A stretch of DNA of 32,500 bases from Trachelipus rathkii (GCA_015478945.1 JABUQX010097342.1:1-32500); one strand, 5' to 3'. Positions 1 through 11,215 are shown, numbered from the stretch's first letter. Notes: generated by a model not told the origin, from the letters alone. Numbers and translations: made by a program.

Positions 1-15
1 ACCAAATCTCCCGCA

Positions 16-97
16 ATATATATATAGATATATATATTATATATATTATATATATAATATAATATATATATATATATATATATAATATATAATATAG

Positions 98-131
<34 letters not shown>

Positions 132-142
132 CTATATATATA
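16..142. repeat. (TA)n microsatellite
   Basis: Imperfect TA array interrupted by single-base phase slips of the TATAATAT type, which make it locally self-complementary. No coding content is seen. Confidence 0.95.
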
Positions 143-274
143 TCACAAAAAATAGCAATTTTTTTAATAAACATTTTCTATGTATGGAATTGTATTTTGT
201 TTATGCTTAATTGTTTTTCTAAGAGCAATTTTTTATTATTAAAATAAAAAAAAGCATAATTAATAAATAATTCT

Positions 275-311
275 AATATATATATAATATATATATATTA
301 TATATATATAA

Positions 312-366
<55 letters not shown>

Positions 367-401
367 TTCTCAAATATATATAATATATATCAATATATAT
401 T

Positions 402-437
<36 letters not shown>

Positions 438-490
438 GATATATATATATATTCTATATATATTATATATATATATATATATATAATATA
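275..490. repeat. (TA)n microsatellite
   Basis: A second TA array with an uninterrupted TA core around 315-363. The 130 bases between it and the first array are AT-rich with no recognisable feature. Confidence 0.95.
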
Positions 491-816
491 ATCATTCTCA
501 CAACTTTTAAAGCTATGTTCACCATTTATTTTGTTTCATGTTAATAGAGTCAGTGTCTTAAGTAAGTTAGAGGGGAGTAAATGGTCAGTTTTAATTTTTC
601 TTGTGAAGTTGCTTATTAAGGTATCTGATAAATTTAAGTTATTTTCTTTTAAATATTTTATTTTCCAACTGTATTTTAAACTGTACTGTAGTATTTTGAC
701 ATTTTAAAGATTTTATTGTGAAAAAATACAAATTAAATAATATTTTACAAAGCAAGTGCTTGAAAATTTATTTTTTTTAGGTTTCCAGTTGGTAAAAAAA
801 ACTTGAAACTTATAAA
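491..816. other. AT-rich left flank of the Tc1/mariner remnant
   Basis: Non-repetitive AT-rich DNA that should hold the left terminal inverted repeat of the transposon whose transposase follows. I could not match any stretch convincingly to the right flank at 1927-2070, so no terminal repeats are called. The minus-strand open frame crossing this boundary is low complexity and unconvincing. Confidence 0.35.
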
Positions 817-1926
817 ATGGGGAAAAATCAATATATAAATGCAAAAACTGCCCAAATAGATATTTTATTAAAAGAAGGCCTTTCTGGGAAAGAAATTTTT
901 TAATAAATGTTCGCGATTTTAAGAATGAAACAAAATTTTTTTTAAAAAACATCAGATTATCTCCTAAAGAAGAAATAAAAGTGGTAGAAAACGTATAACA
1001 AGCAGCTGATTGATGACAAAATATTAATAAGAGAAGCCCTTAACAGAAGAGCAACTTGCAAAATGCATCAAAAAACACTGACTGCAGCTGTAGTAACTTT
1101 AAGTTGCAGAACAATTAATATGCGTCTTAAAGAAGCTGGTTTGATGGCAAGAAAAAAATAACCGAACTTAATGCCAAGAGACTTTTAATTTGGCCAAAGT
1201 AGTTCATCAACTGAACCGAAATGGACTGAGAAAATGTAAGTTTCATATTTGTTTTCATTTCAAATTTAATATTTCATTATATTCTCTGAAATGAAATTTT
1301 AATTTATTTTTTTAAAATTTTACATTGGGCTTCAATTTTCATCCGATCGTGTTCAGTGATGAATTGATCATCCAGTGCACTGATGAATCTTCTGAGTACA
1401 TTCGTAGAAGGTCTTGGGAGGCTTTTAATATCGAGTGTGTCCAACAGAGAGTGAAACATCCAACTCTGGTCATGGTTTGTAGCGTGAAGTCAATGTATGA
1501 AACTGGTAGACTTGAGGTTGTTAAAGGTTCAATGAAGCAGGAGCAGTACAAAACCATCTTTGAATCTCGCCTGTTGCCTCAATTGCTGGATTGGGCTAAT
1601 GACAAAGGTTCTGGATGCATGAAAGATTTCATATTTATGCATGATGGGGCTCCATGTCACAAAGGTCGAACTTCCACAATTTTTGGAATGTAAACATTAC
1701 TAGGCCTGGAAATAGCCCCGATATGAATCCAATCGAAAATTTGTGGTCTATTTTATAAAAAATGAAAAAGGAGACCATAACAGATAAAAATCAATTGATT
1801 GAATCATTAATTAATGTGTTGCACCGAAATGAAAGCATTCAAGCATCATGCAGAAAATTAGTACATTCAATGCCACAAAGGATAGATTCCCTCAAAAAGG
1901 CTAAAGGATGGTTTACTAAATATTAA
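817..1926 (+). pseudogene. Tc1/mariner-type transposase, inactivated
   Basis: This is a DDE transposase remnant that would have bound terminal repeats and catalysed cut-and-paste transposition into TA. A plausible start at 817 opens a helix-turn-helix-like stretch (LLKEGLSGKEI), followed by stops and frameshifts to about 1235. The best-kept block, 1325-1693, carries the first acidic site (VFSDE) and the second (FMHDGAPCH, Asp codon 1643). After a frameshift, PGNSPDMNPIENLW (Glu codon 1735) supplies the third catalytic position, and the reading ends with GWFTKY and a TAA at 1924-1926. The second Asp and the Glu are about 30 codons apart here; DD34E is usual in Tc1, so a small deletion is likely. 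A GTAAG at 1235-1239 begins an AT-rich insert of roughly 80 bases that interrupts the frame. The element sits between TA arrays. Confidence 0.88.
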
Positions 1927-2068
1927 AATTGTGTAATATGCATTGAAAATAGTGTAATTAGATAAGGCCATTTCATTCCTGTTAAAAATTAAAAAAAATT
2001 TAAAAAATTTAAACTTTCTATCCAAAAAATTAAAAAATTGTTAAATAAAAAAATTTATAATTTTTTGG

Positions 2069-2070
<2 letters not shown>

Positions 2071-2142
<72 letters not shown>

Positions 2143-2203
2143 ATATATAATATATATATATATATAATATATATATTATATATAATATATATATATATAT
2201 ATT
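2071..2203. repeat. (TA)n microsatellite
   Basis: TA array with phase slips. The reading frames that run through it are artefacts of Ile/Tyr codons. Confidence 0.95.
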
Positions 2204-2611
2204 TATGAGGGAGGAGTACACGCATACTCGAACGATGAAATTACCTCCCATTTTTATTGGTGCGCCTTTCTCTTTTGCGTTCATATTCTTCACACACTCA
2301 TCCTCCAGGCAACATATTACAAACCACCATTTATCCACATATCATATACACATACTTAAAGTACACACCCCTATTCTAGATAACACCTTACAGACATCCC
2401 TACTACTCATATCTCCCTGTGTGCGGGGAAGAAAGAATTTCCCAACATCGTATGTCTGCGTGTACGTAGAAGCCGGGACTAAGGCCGGTGGTAGTATGGC
2501 CGTTGGCTGCCTAACTACCATCTATTTCTTGCCAGAAATGCTAAAGCAGGCCTCGGAGAAGGTCCGTGATCGCACGTAAACGACCTTCTAATTTTCGCCG
2601 AAATTGTATGA
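2204..2611 (+). other. Unassigned stretch, possible 5' region of the LINE
   Basis: A 124-codon open frame (2205-2579) fills most of this stretch and is less AT-rich than its surroundings. It starts inside the edge of the TA array and its first half is low complexity (His, Ser, Phe). The second half resembles no domain I recognise. Its position directly before the endonuclease frame suggests a 5' UTR or an N-terminal ORF remnant of the LINE, but nothing in the sequence proves coding. Confidence 0.3.
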
Positions 2612-4980
2612 ATCGTATTGGTTACATGGAATGTCAGAGGAATAAATGTTGAGGAGAAGAGGAGAAGAGGTGATGTTTGTATTTTAGAAAGGGCAAATTT
2701 GTTGATTTGCTCGCTGTGGACTGAAACAAAGATGAAGGGAAAAAGGTGAAATTAAGTGGGTGTGATGTTGAAATGTGTGACGTGCTGCGTGTGGAAAGAG
2801 AATGAGAGAGGAAAGAGAAGAGTTGCAATTTGATGAGTGACCTGTGGTTATGAACTATGTAAGACTTTGTGTGTGTCAGTCCTAGAATTCTAATGGTAAA
2901 TTTAAGTTTGAAAAGGTAAAAGTATGTGTGGTTGCTACATATGGTCCATCTGAGGGAAACGTGAAGAAGAGTACGATTTTTTGGGATAATCGGAATGATG
3001 TCTGGATGCGGTGAGTAGGAGCTTCAGATTGATAGTTTTGGGCGGACCTGAATGGTTGGACTAGGTGATCAAAAAAAGGGATGGTTTAACAGGTGGAGTT
3101 TTGGGGGTGGCGGGGGAGAAAATGAGAATGGTAGGAAGGTGTGTAATTGATTCTGTGAAGAGAGAGGTTATGTGTGTAAGTAAATTACTTTTCTTTAAAC
3201 ACCAAGAGATCCATTAAGTAATACTAGAGTTTGGGGTAGGTAGAGATGGTATCGAAGAGTGAAAAGTATGATTGATTTAGTGTTGGGAAGAAGAGATGTT
3301 GAAGTATGTGTGGATGTTAAATCAGTTAGGGGTATAGGAATGGGATTATCGGAATATTATGTTGTTCTATGTAAAATTAAGTTAGTGGGGGCTTTGGATG
3401 GAGAGGAAGGGTGATACGAAAGGAAGTAGGTAAAATTAAGAGTGAGAAGTTAAGTGTGCAAAATAATAAGGATAAGTATGTAAGAGCGGCTCGCTAGATA
3501 AAACGGTTTGAATGTGAACAAGTTGATACTGGAGCAAATCTGGGGCAAATGAAGGAAGCAATTGTTAGTAGTGCAAAGGAAGTGTTTGGATGTTGCTAAA
3601 GTAGGAAGTAAGAACTGTTAACAGCGAATGGTGGAATGAAGAGTGATGCAAGAGCTTTTAAAGGTAAAAAAGAAGCTGTGGTGAAGTAATAAAAGCAAAT
3701 GCATGAAGATTCAAAAGAAGATGCTTGGAATTATATACAGGAGGAAAAAAAGAAATACTAAAAGGATGTATACGTAGGAGAGAACAAGAGGTAAATGAAC
3801 CAGTTTGGAAGGAGGATGAATGAGGACATACAAGGAAATAGGAAACTCTTTCTGGGAAGGAAAGCGCGAAAGGTTAAGAATGAGAATAAGGGAATCTGCT
3901 TAGAATAATGAAATAGGGATGGTATGGTGCTTTTGAAACTGATGAAATGGATGTGAGGGGAGTATGGAAAGAACACTTCGAAAATCTGTATAATATTAAC
4001 AGTAATGAAGAGGTGTTAGTGAATGTGTGCGGTTTTGATGGTGCAAGAAGGAATAGGTTTTTTGGGGATGAGGTTATTAGTAAGGAGGAGGTAATGGGTA
4101 GAGTGAAAAAGTTTGAAGAATGGTAAATCTGCAGGTGTATAAGATGGAAATTACTGGTGAAATGATCAGACGGAGGCGAGTTGGTGATTATTGGATTTGG
4201 AAGTTGTGTTAATAAAGCGTTTATAGAGGTTATATTCCAAAGGGATTGGAGGAGAGCGGTAATAGTAACCCTTAATATAAGGGTAAGGGAGATAAGGGGA
4301 ACTGTAGAAATTATAAAGGAATTAGTTTTGAAGTGTTGTAGGAAGTATATGCTGTATTTTGGTCGAAAGAGTGCGTACGGTGACTGGAAGGACTGATGGT
4401 GAAGAACAAGGTGCGTTTTAGGAGTGGTTAGAGGATGTGTGGATCAATCAAATCTTTACATTGAAAACAAATTAATTGAGAAAATGAGGGATAAGAAGAA
4501 TAAATTGTATTTACGGTTTTATGATTTACAAACAGGCGTATGATAGAGTTTAATAGGGAAGCTTTTATGGCAGGTATTAGTGATATATGGGTTTGGTGGT
4601 AGGCTTCTGAATTGGAATCAAAAGTATGTATGACGATAGTGAAGCGGTGTGTAAGAAAAATGGTGTCAATGGTGATTGGTTAGGATTAATAGCGGAGTGA
4701 GACAGGGTTGTGTTATGTCTCCTTGGTTATTCAATGTGTATATGGATGGGGTATGAAAGAATTCGAGGTGGTGGATGGCAGGAAAATGGTGTTAGAATGA
4801 TGGAAAATGGAGAGGAGTGGAGGGTGCCCTACCTACTTTATGCGGATGATTTGGTTCTGCCGTGTTGGGCGAGTCTGAAGAGAGTTTCGAGAGATTGGTG
4901 GAGAGAGATTTGGGCAGGGTATGTAAAAGGAGGGTCTGAAAGTAAACGTAGATAAGAGCTTTTGTAGTTTTCGAGAAATG
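2612..4980 (+). pseudogene. Non-LTR retrotransposon: endonuclease plus RT, broken
   Basis: This is the remains of a LINE protein that nicks target DNA and reverse transcribes its RNA there. The apurinic-type endonuclease starts with TWNVRG at 2624-2641 and has an ATYGPSEGN-like block near 2935-2960. Its C-terminal SDHY box reads as SEYY near 3349-3360, so the catalytic Asp-His pair is lost. A linker (YIQEEK, VWKEHFENLYN) leads to the RT: RGCVDQ near 4433, QAYDRV near 4530, GVRQGCVMSPWLFNVYMDG near 4693-4750, and the catalytic YADD intact at 4839-4850, followed by LKVNVDKS near 4940. Dozens of stops and frameshifts make it non-functional, and the RT thumb and 3' UTR are missing after about 4980. 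I favour a LINE type common in crustacean genomes but do not assign the clade. The plus strand is strikingly G/A-rich. Confidence 0.87.
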
Positions 4981-4984
4981 TTTT

Positions 4985-5106
4985 TGTTGTTTTTTTTTTT
5001 TTTTGTTTTTTTAGTTTCCTCGGTAAAATTTTGCCAGGATTCCAGCAATGTATTCCTTTTTCCGGTAGCTGTAGTAGTTTTTGAAATATGGATTGTGGCT
5101 CTTCTA
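4985..5106 (-). mobile_element. Possible poly(A)-tailed retroelement 3' fragment, antisense
   Basis: Read on the minus strand, about 70 bases of mixed-composition sequence end in a long A-rich tract (a T-rich run at 4985-5016 on the plus strand). That looks like the 3' end of a LINE or SINE inserted antisense just where the preceding LINE stops. No coding content is left, so this rests on the tail alone. Confidence 0.3.
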
Positions 5107-5119
5107 GAGGCTGGCCTTA

Positions 5120-5127
5120 ATAATATT

Positions 5128-5208
<81 letters not shown>

Positions 5209-5216
5209 ATTAATAT

Positions 5217-5259
<43 letters not shown>

Positions 5260-5272
5260 TATATATATAATA

Positions 5273-5318
<46 letters not shown>
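5120..5318. repeat. (TA)n microsatellite
   Basis: Long TA array with phase slips, abutting the hAT remnant. Confidence 0.95.
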
Positions 5319-5319
<1 letters not shown>

Positions 5320-5484
5320 GCCAATTTTCTTGGTATCGGTATGGGCCGATACTTCTTACTTTTTCGGTGAAGAATTATGAGAAAGTTTTATTGAATAATA
5401 AATGGCATCTTTGACGGTGAACCATTTTTAGAATGCATTCAAATAGTATAACCTAGGAGCTTGCTCACGTGACAGAAAAAAAGA
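5319..5484. other. hAT subterminal region (candidate)
   Basis: Contains GGTATCGGTATGGGCCGATAC, a self-complementary motif of the kind often found near the ends of invertebrate hAT elements. The hAT coding remnant follows within 160 bases. A terminal inverted repeat itself cannot be placed because the left side runs into the TA array. Confidence 0.35.
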
Positions 5485-6000
5485 TTCACAGAAGTGGAAG
5501 CCGCCTTATCAGCAACCCCTGGCAACAGCACTGATAGTGACCATGGTGGCTTTTCAGCAAATAAACCTACTGAAGATGAAGAGGATTTGGATGTTAGACT
5601 TTGATAAGTTCATGGCCACAATTGCATTGACATCTCATTCATCTTCAAAGGAATCACACCAAGGAACCTCATCGAAAAAACTAAAGAGACAGTCATCAAG
5701 GAGCAAAGATAATTCAAATTTGCAATATGTGAAAAAGGAGATGCCTACAAAAGAGAATATTTTCATGTGATATGAAAACGGGCCAAAGTTTCCATTATTA
5801 TTAGTGCTTGCCAGCAAATATTTATCAGCCCCTCACTCATCAGTCGCGAGCGAGCGTATTTTTAGTGTAGGTGCGAATGTAAACACCCCAAAAAGGAACA
5901 GGCTCTCGCCAGATACTAGTGAAAGCTTAATGTTTTTACATCGCAATTTGAGAATTTTTGAATTTGAGTATAGAATGATATCTACCTTTATCTTAAAGAA
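5485..6000 (+). pseudogene. hAT-superfamily transposase remnant, C-terminal end
   Basis: This is the tail of a hAT cut-and-paste transposase. The first part (from 5485, FTEVEAALSATPGN) is an acidic/Ser-rich linker broken by two stops near 5600, then a frame shift. The diagnostic part is 5804-5975: LASKYLSAPHSSVASERIFS, then KRNRLSPD and LMFLHRNL. This is the hAT C-terminal dimerisation domain, with its invariant SER-FS and L-P motifs. The catalytic core and BED finger are absent, so only the last 100 or so codons of a protein that is usually 600 residues or more remain. The Jockey-like LINE's poly(A) end lies 25 bases downstream, which may be why the 3' terminus of the hAT element is not visible. 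Confidence 0.85.
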
Positions 6001-6104
6001 GTATATTATTATGTCATGTTTGAATTTTTTTTTTTACAGCTGTCACCACCACTCGCGGACAGCCTTTTTAAGGGAAGGGTGTTGCACGTCTCAGAAGCCA
6101 TCAA

Positions 6105-7949
6105 CTAACGCAAATTACGCAGGTGAGAATAGACTGCAGGCTTTGTTAGTGAGGTGGGATTAAATTCAGCAGGAAACACAGAAGATGGAAGAGAATTCTA
6201 TAGAACAGAGGTTGCAGGAAAGAAGGAAGCACCGCAGCGAACTAGCCTGGAGTTACCAATATCAACACAAAACTCATTCGCAGACAGCACCCCTTGTGCT
6301 GCGAGGGCGTCGTAAATGTGGTGGACGCGAGTGAATGTTCCGATCGACACCTGCCGCCTACGGTAACTGTAGAAAAGAGGATTAAAGCACCAACATCGCG
6401 CCGCAAATATCAAAAGGGTCAGTGAAGTGGAAAGGACGGAACAGTTTATAAGTCTTTTGACCTTTTACTCCGACCCTATCCAAAAGCCGGGTGAAAACCA
6501 GAGCCCCCAGATAAGAGAGCAGTACTTCATACAAAGGCGGATGAGACACTTGTATAGTGGAGTAACTGAGAGAGGAAAAAAAGTCTCGGTTTCAAACATA
6601 ACTCCAGTTTCTTTGAGGCCCCCCTAGCAACCATTGTGATGTGAGGATTTCAAAGACATTTTTTTTTTATGCTAAAGGCCAAGGATATTTATATTGTTAA
6701 CAGGAGAGACAAGAGAGAACCTTCGAAAGAGATAGGAAAGTTAGAAGGTGTTTTAGAGAGGGAGATTTGTAGAAGTTGGGTTTTTAAATAATTGAATATT
6801 CACAAGATTGAGCCTAACCCCATCCGGAAATTCTATCCCGATCAGCGAGAATAGAATCGGAAAGATTAAGCAGCGGAAGGAATCTAGAAGTAAAAGAAGG
6901 AGCAGAATTGAAAGAGTTGAAGAATGAAGGTAAAGTCATTAGCATACGAGTGGATAGAATTAGATGTGCAGATGAGAAGATCATTAATGAAAGGAAGGAG
7001 ATAAGACAGGAACCTGAGAAACGCCACTATTGACAGGAAAAGGAAGAAGTCGCCCCAGTATCAACAACAGCCGATATTAAGCGATTTGAAGGAAACAGAA
7101 GTAAGAAAAGAGAAGGAGAAAACCCAGTGTGGGGGGGGGGGCTTGGAGAGCAGTGACACGGTTGCCCTAGCCGGGTCAAATGTTGAATATGTTCAGCGCC
7201 AGCCACGCAAGTTTCCCCGTAGTTCTAAGGGCGGAAAAAGCCATAAATCAGTAAGATAAGAAAGTATATCGCCAGTAGACCTTCGAGCGCACAAAAAGCC
7301 GGACTGGCCATCGCGGAAAAAAAAAAGAGAAGATCCAGATGAATCTTAGAAATTGAGAGTCGAGAAGGTTTCAAAAATACTTAGCTATAGGGCGATAGTT
7401 AGAAGGATCAGAGCGGCTTCCTTTTTTCGGAATCGGTTGGACATGTGCATGCTTCCAACACTGAGGGAAAGTGTTATTATTAAGACATAGAGAATATAGT
7501 TGAACGAGGGGCGGGAGTCAACAAGGAAGCACATTCCTCAAAATTCGGGAAGAAACGCCATCCGGGACACCCGGCTTCCTACGTTCATAGATTTTCAGCG
7601 AAGCCCATGCCACACGATCAAATGTAATCACAGGCAAATGCATAGGACATCTGAGAGGAGAAGGAGGACTAAGAGGAATGCCATAATCGTCCAGGGTTGA
7701 ATTAGGGGAAAATAGGAGGCCAAAGAGATTGGCCTTTTCAGTTGGAGAATTAGCAACAGAAATAGTCAGATCGAAATAAGAGGAAGGAAAAGGCGATTTA
7801 CAGAAGTTTGAGATGTTTGGCAAGAGGCCAGAAAGATTTCTCAGTAGGAGAACCAAGGAGGTTAGCGCACTTTCGTTTGATGAAAGCCCGTCTTGCTCAT
7901 CGAAGAGTATCCCTGCAACTATTTCTAGCTGAATGAAAATTAGCAAGAA
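6105..7949 (-). pseudogene. LINE reverse transcriptase domain and C-terminus (frameshifted)
   Basis: It continues from the endonuclease. The longest intact frame (7518-7946) holds the linker SPPSPLRCPMHLPVITFDRVA followed by KPGVPDGVSSRIL. RT motifs then follow in other frames: HAHVQPIPKKGSRSDPSNYRP (near 7385-7460), a GQSGFCARRSTGDILSYLTD block (7240-7320), FPVNSGV.Q with FINDLL near 7000-7050, and the catalytic YADD box mutated to YANDFT at 6929-6946. The C-terminal Cys-less tail is recognisable (SLRRDVGAL near 6400; ANEFCVDIGNSR near 6250; SFFPATS near 6210), ending in YSHLRNLR and TAG. At least five frameshifts and one catalytic substitution make it inactive. Confidence 0.85.
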
Positions 7950-8866
7950 TGATAGGAGAACGAGAATTTTTCAACTCCCGATGCACTGTCTCTAGCCTGA
8001 ATATCCAGAGAACAAGCACGACCGAACCATGGATTATGAAGAGAGAAAGATTTAGTCGAAGAAGGAATGAACCTGCTCATCCCATCAACGATTACAGCTC
8101 CCAACTTATCGGCAGAAGTCAAAGCGTCACCAGAGTCAGTGCAGTCTTTCAAATTATAGTTAGCGTAGAAGCGACGCGTAGGGCAGGATGGAGCTGTTGG
8201 AAAGAAAGTATTAACGGCAGCTAGTTCTAAGATGAGTAATATGAGGAAGGTATGTAAGTCACTCATCGAGCAGCTGACCCAAAAATCTCACCGTAGACAC
8301 CAAACAGATGGGAGAACCATAGAGGGTCAAAAAAGGAAGCGAACGTATCCGACCACCACGTCGTAGATTTTTCTTGAACAACATGGCCTTTTTTTCGATG
8401 TAGAGAAAGTTAAGCAAAGCTTACTACACCATGCGTTAAAATTAAAGAGATATAAGGCTGTGGTCAGATTTACCAATAGGAGCGAAGGTGGTGTATTTAT
8501 AGAGAAGGACCAGTGTGAAACATAAGTCAAGTTGTCAAGAATTGTTTTGGTACAAAATCCGGAAATGTATGTGGGTTCTTTAATTAGTTACTCCAGATCA
8601 TTGAGAATACTGAATGACTCGGCCTCCTCCCCACCTAAAAAAGTATGAGAGGACACCAATCATTCAGTGTTGTGTACATTGAAAACCCCTAATATATAGA
8701 GGACCTCAGTATTTGGATGAGAAGATATAACAAGTCTCGTGAGAAGTAGTAAGATATTCAAAAAAGGCGCGAAAATCTGTTATGTTAGGAGAACGGTAGC
8801 AGAAGCACAAGATTATTGTAGTAGAAGGAAGAAAGATTTTAAGCCACAGAACATTGAATGATAGCG
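7950..8866 (-). pseudogene. LINE endonuclease domain (partial, frameshifted)
   Basis: The minus strand encodes the C-terminal two thirds of an apurinic-like endonuclease. From right to left it reads LWLKI, then CFCYRSPNITDFRAFFEYL (near 8760-8800), a GDFN-type metal-binding box seen as VFNVHN near 8670, NDLE near 8600, and the APIGKSDHSLIS box (SDH) near 8460-8480. Then comes the linker FIPSSTK..PWFGRAC near 8010-8060. The open frame 7940-8266 is the longest intact piece. Frames change at least three times. The first 70 or so residues with the N-terminal catalytic Asn/Glu are absent, so this copy could not nick DNA. Confidence 0.8.
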
Positions 8867-9266
8867 TATTTTTATTTTGTCTTTTCAGCTGATTAATTGG
8901 GTCTCTTTAATTATTTTTATTCTTTATATTGTAGCAAGTAAAGAATCTTGTAAATTGTAATCATGTTAAAACATAAAAGCTAGTAGCTAAACTTTGTTAA
9001 TACTTACTGGAAAATGAAAATTGAATATTTTATAAATAAACACAAACTTAAAAAAATTATTATTATATTTGCATTTAATATTTCTTAAAGATACTATTTT
9101 AATTTATAAAATAAATATACTTGGGCACAACCAAATATGAAATAATGACTTAAGTATTGGTTGTACGGGAATGCAATCCTCAATAGTGCTAGTAGGTACA
9201 CCAAGTTTTCTAATTCTTATTAACTGTTTATTTATTATATTAAAATATCGGTATCGTACATCTCCT
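8867..9266. other. AT-rich intergenic stretch
   Basis: About 400 bases of AT-rich, non-repetitive DNA between the LINE 5' break and the next TA array. I see no coding, RNA-gene or terminal-repeat signal. The 72-codon frame at 9171-9389 runs into the TA array and is rejected. Confidence 0.6.
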
Positions 9267-9295
9267 AATATATATATAATATATATATATATATT

Positions 9296-9326
<31 letters not shown>

Positions 9327-9354
9327 TATATAATAAATATTATATATATATATA

Positions 9355-9391
<37 letters not shown>

Positions 9392-9518
9392 TTATATATA
9401 TATAATATATATATATAATATATGATAATATATAATATATTTATATATATATATATATATATATCCGTAAGCTCAAGAATTTTGCATATATATATATATG
9501 AGATATATATTATATATA

Positions 9519-9560
<42 letters not shown>

Positions 9561-9985
9561 TATATATATAATATATATATTATATATAATATATATATAA
9601 TATATGAATTCCTACTCAAGAATTTTGACTACGAGCCGGTCCACTGAGTATATATATATATGTTATATTATATATATATTATTATATATATATATATATA
9701 ATATATATATAATATATTATATATAAATATATCTATTATATATATAATATATATAAGTTTATATAAAGAAATCTATATATTATTATATTTGATTTGCCTG
9801 ACTCAATAATTTTGACGCAGTAGCCTTCACTGAGCGATATTGATATAATATATATATATTATTATTATATATAATATATAATATATATATTATATATATA
9901 TATAATATATATATAATATAGTATATATATAATTATATATATATATAATATAATATATATATTATATATATAATATATAATATAA
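9267..9985. repeat. TA arrays punctuated by a short repeated unit
   Basis: Four TA arrays are separated by three copies of a non-TA unit containing CTCA(A/T)(G/T)AATTTTG: at 9472 (shortened), 9615 and 9802. The second and third share a longer form in which the core is followed by about 20 bases and CACTGAG. Spacing is 143 and 187 bases. The unit looks like part of a degraded minisatellite into which TA tracts expanded, or a TA-flanked transposon footprint amplified in tandem. Confidence 0.7.
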
Positions 9986-10564
9986 TTTTAAAATTAATAA
10001 ATTGTTTTAAATACATGTTGATAGCTGAAATGTAGGTATTTATGTGTTTTTATAGTTATAATTAAATAACTTTCTTTATTCTAACATATTTTATCTGTTT
10101 TTTACAAGTCATACATTGCAAGTTACCAACCTATTTTAACGTGTCGGCGGGGAAGCTGTAACGGGAAATTTTTTAGGTGTGTCGTGTGGACCATTTGGAC
10201 TAGTCCCCTTGTCCAAGAGCGATGGATGCTACTACAAAACCCTATTTATTTAAACAAAAAAAATTTGATTAATTAGTTTCTCTGCTGAATCCGAGAAAAA
10301 TTTACCTAACATAACCTAACCTATCCAACTCCTGCTGCGGGCTGTACGCGAATTTTTTTTCCTTGTCTACCATTGAGTAACCCTAAAGGAAACGATGGTT
10401 GTTTGGCATTAATTTTTTTTATGAATATCTATTAATACGCCTGAAAACTATTGTGCAAAAAAAAGTGAGAATGACAAAATGTAATTAAATACACATGTGT
10501 TGGAGGTCGTGAAAAATGTGATGGCCCTCTGTACCGCATCATGCGATTAAGATTCAGACCAAAT
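9986..10564. other. Non-repetitive stretch of unknown nature
   Basis: No open frame or RNA signal is convincing. Two GC-richer patches occur (10140-10215, with a GTGTCGGCGGGG motif, and 10320-10360, with CTGCTGCGGGCTGTACGCG). A short AACCTAACCT run near 10312 resembles arthropod telomeric repeat but is only two units long. Confidence 0.5.
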
Positions 10565-10690
10565 TGGCGAAAAAATTTAATCGATATTTGAAAACGATAT
10601 ATCGGTTATGAAAATCGATAAATTTTATCGAAAAAATTTAATCGATATTCGAAATGATATATCGATAATAAAAAAAATTAATCGATATAC
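10565..10690. repeat. ATCGAT-rich tandem duplication
   Basis: A unit of about 60 bases (CGAAAAAATTTAATCGATATT..., first copy from about 10568, second from about 10628) is duplicated. It is full of the palindrome ATCGAT and of TATATCG. It leads directly into the GTCGAC array and shares its TCGA core, so it is likely part of the same repeat family. Confidence 0.75.
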
Positions 10691-11215
10691 TGTCGACCAT
10701 CTGATCATTAAGATTTAATGTGTCGACGATTTGGAAGCTAGGACATAATTGTCGACAGGTAAAATGGTCGACAGGTCAAATAGTCGACAAAAAGTTGTCG
10801 ACCCAAATGCTGTCAACCCAAATGCTGTCTACAATTTTGACATTTTTTAAAAAAATGTGTCGACAATTTTGACAGTAAAATTTTTTTTACTATATCGATT
10901 AATCGATATATTACTTTCGATATATCATATTGACATGTTTTTTTTTTTTGTTTTTTTTTAAACTAAAGAATACCCCAAGGGTATACCGAAGCTAGGACAT
11001 AATTGTCGACAGGTAAAATGGTCGACAGGTCAAATAGTCGACAAAAAGTTGTCGACAACAAATGCTGTCGACCCAAATGCTGTCTACAAAATTTTGCATT
11101 TTTAAAAAAAGTGTCGACAATTTTGACGGTAAAATTTTTTTTACTATATCGATTAATCGATATATTACTATCGATACATCATATTGACATGAAATTTTTT
11201 TTTTTTTAAACTAAA
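10691..11215. repeat. GTCGAC array, 254-bp direct repeat
   Basis: Two near-identical units begin at 10737 and 10991 (GCTAGGACATAATTGTCGAC). Each holds about six to seven GTCGAC palindromes (or one-base variants GTCAAC, GTCTAC), then a pair of ATCGAT motifs (CGATTAATCGATATATTA), then a T-rich tract and CTAAAGAATA. Each palindrome is followed by a short A/T-rich spacer, giving a micro-period of about 14-17 bases. No coding sense on either strand. Function unknown. Confidence 0.9.

Larger units (their letters stand above)
6025..8866 (-). mobile_element. Jockey-like LINE, 5' truncated, antisense
   Basis: A single non-LTR insertion running right to left. Its 3' end is complete: a stop codon at 6105-6107, a UTR of about 70 bases and a poly(A) tail (eleven T at 6025-6035). 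The 5' end is lost inside the endonuclease at about 8866, typical of incomplete target-primed reverse transcription. I found no convincing target-site duplication. Homology to the Jockey-clade protein plan can be followed through the whole length across several frames. Confidence 0.85.

Noticed and set aside
4833..5324. 163-codon minus-strand frame, largely Ile/Tyr
   Set aside because: Translation of the TA array fused to antisense LINE sequence.
10300..10325. AACCTAACCT run resembling the arthropod telomeric repeat
   Set aside because: Only about two units and imperfect on both sides; too short to be a telomeric or interstitial telomeric array.
10737..11215. Regularly spaced repeats suggesting a CRISPR array
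   Set aside because: Spacers are near-identical and A/T-rich, repeats are six-base palindromes, no cas genes are present and the context is eukaryotic.
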